This document shows, one piece after another, positions 6,172 to 6,605 of a stretch of 6,605 bases of DNA. The DNA lies in assembly GCA_031283975.1 (NCBI GenBank), contig JAITAT010000129.1, forward strand, positions 1-6,605, given 5' to 3'. The notes under the pieces were generated by a model. The model did not search any database, had not been told where the DNA came from, and saw nothing but the letters and a program-made list of their open reading frames with translations. This DNA is from Synergistaceae bacterium. Its GTDB lineage: Bacteria; Synergistota; Synergistia; Synergistales; Synergistaceae. Position 1 is the first letter of the stretch. Every line of letters begins with the position of its first letter. Made by a program: the position numbers and the translations under genes.

Positions 6172-6605
6172 TCAAGAAATTTTCTTTTCCTCAAAAAACA
6201 GCCTGGCGCCGGAATCGACGCTGTTTATGCCCAGATACCTAGCTTTATAGTCCTTCAGAAGCATAAAGAACGTCTTGGAAAGAAACAGTAAGACGACCAG
6301 GTTGACGAACGTCGGAACTCCCGTGACGACGTCAGCGATCAGCCACACTATCCCGCCGGGCATCCCATACAATACCGCCCATACAGTCACGGCCATGGAC
6401 GGAAAAGCGAATACCACCCTGAATACTTTGAGGATTTTTTCCTTCAGGCTGTGATTGCGGCGAAGTATATGCCGGAGCAGTATCTCATAGTAGGCGTACC
6501 ATCCGATTTCCGTAGTCACGCCGAACAGGAAAACGCTTACCGCGACGATACCGCGGCCTATCACCCCAAGCTTGAGTTCGAACGCCATGAGTGTGAGAGG
6601 AGCCC
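6172..6605 (-). CDS. AGCS-family alanine/glycine:cation symporter, C-terminal part only
   Basis: The frame is open to the right edge, so only the last 143 residues are visible of a protein family usually near 450-500 long. The first visible residues, APLTLMAFE, followed by GIVAVSVFLFGVTTEIGWYA, match the conserved late-membrane region of AGCS symporters (a Leu-Phe-x-x-x-Thr-x-x-Gly-Trp pattern). A loop rich in Lys and Arg, two further hydrophobic segments, the GVPTFVNL region and a LLKDYKARYLG end complete the family's C-terminus. These inner-membrane proteins import alanine or glycine with sodium (or protons). The ATG at 6588 is internal to the conserved region and is not the true start. The gene precedes the amidohydrolase by 75 bases with no clear terminator, so read-through is possible. 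Substrate specificity cannot be judged without the N-terminal part. Confidence 0.88.
   Translation of the reverse strand, partial: APLTLMAFELKLGVIGRGIVAVSVFLFGVTTEIGWYAYYEILLRHILRRNHSLKEKILKVFRVVFAFPSMAVTVWAVLYGMPGGIVWLIADVVTGVPTFVNLVVLLFLSKTFFMLLKDYKARYLGINSVDSGARLFFEEKKIS

Overview
The window is about 56% GC by eye and tightly packed. It carries seven genes, all on the minus strand, so they read from right to left. Gaps are short or absent, and several genes overlap or begin at non-ATG candidates. The order xseB-ispA-dxs-tlyA is classic for Firmicutes and relatives. The amino-acid-related genes beside it (alanine/glycine:cation symporter, amidohydrolase, EamA permease), the base composition and the mixed use of ATA, AGG and CGC codons would suit an anaerobic amino-acid fermenter such as a Synergistota member. 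That placement is inference, not shown by the sequence.

Right part (about 3590-6605): the C-terminal 143 residues of an AGCS-type sodium:alanine symporter, cut by the window edge; a 75-base spacer with a tandem 9-bp repeat and competing inverted repeats; a 540-residue YtcJ-like metal-dependent amidohydrolase (Amidohydro_3); and an EamA/DMT permease whose reading frame overlaps or closely follows the amidohydrolase stop. These three look like an uptake, hydrolysis and transport neighbourhood for amino-acid-derived compounds, but the substrate cannot be read from the sequence.

Left part (1-3540): an extended -10 promoter (TGGTATACT) opens a four-gene run. xseB encodes the small subunit of exonuclease VII. 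ispA encodes a short-chain polyprenyl diphosphate synthase. dxs encodes the first enzyme of the MEP isoprenoid pathway. tlyA encodes an rRNA 2'-O-methyltransferase, is cut by the left edge, and overlaps the end of dxs by 32 bases. Dxs makes DXP, the precursor of IPP and DMAPP, and IspA condenses those into longer prenyl diphosphates, so the two enzymes bracket the pathway. xseA is not beside xseB here.

I found no mobile element, CRISPR array, RNA gene or clearly undescribed system. The best points for a second look are the chain-length residue in IspA (Ala where farnesyl diphosphate synthases have Tyr), the repeat and hairpin leader before the amidohydrolase, the promoter that decides the xseB start, and the amidohydrolase-EamA coupling.
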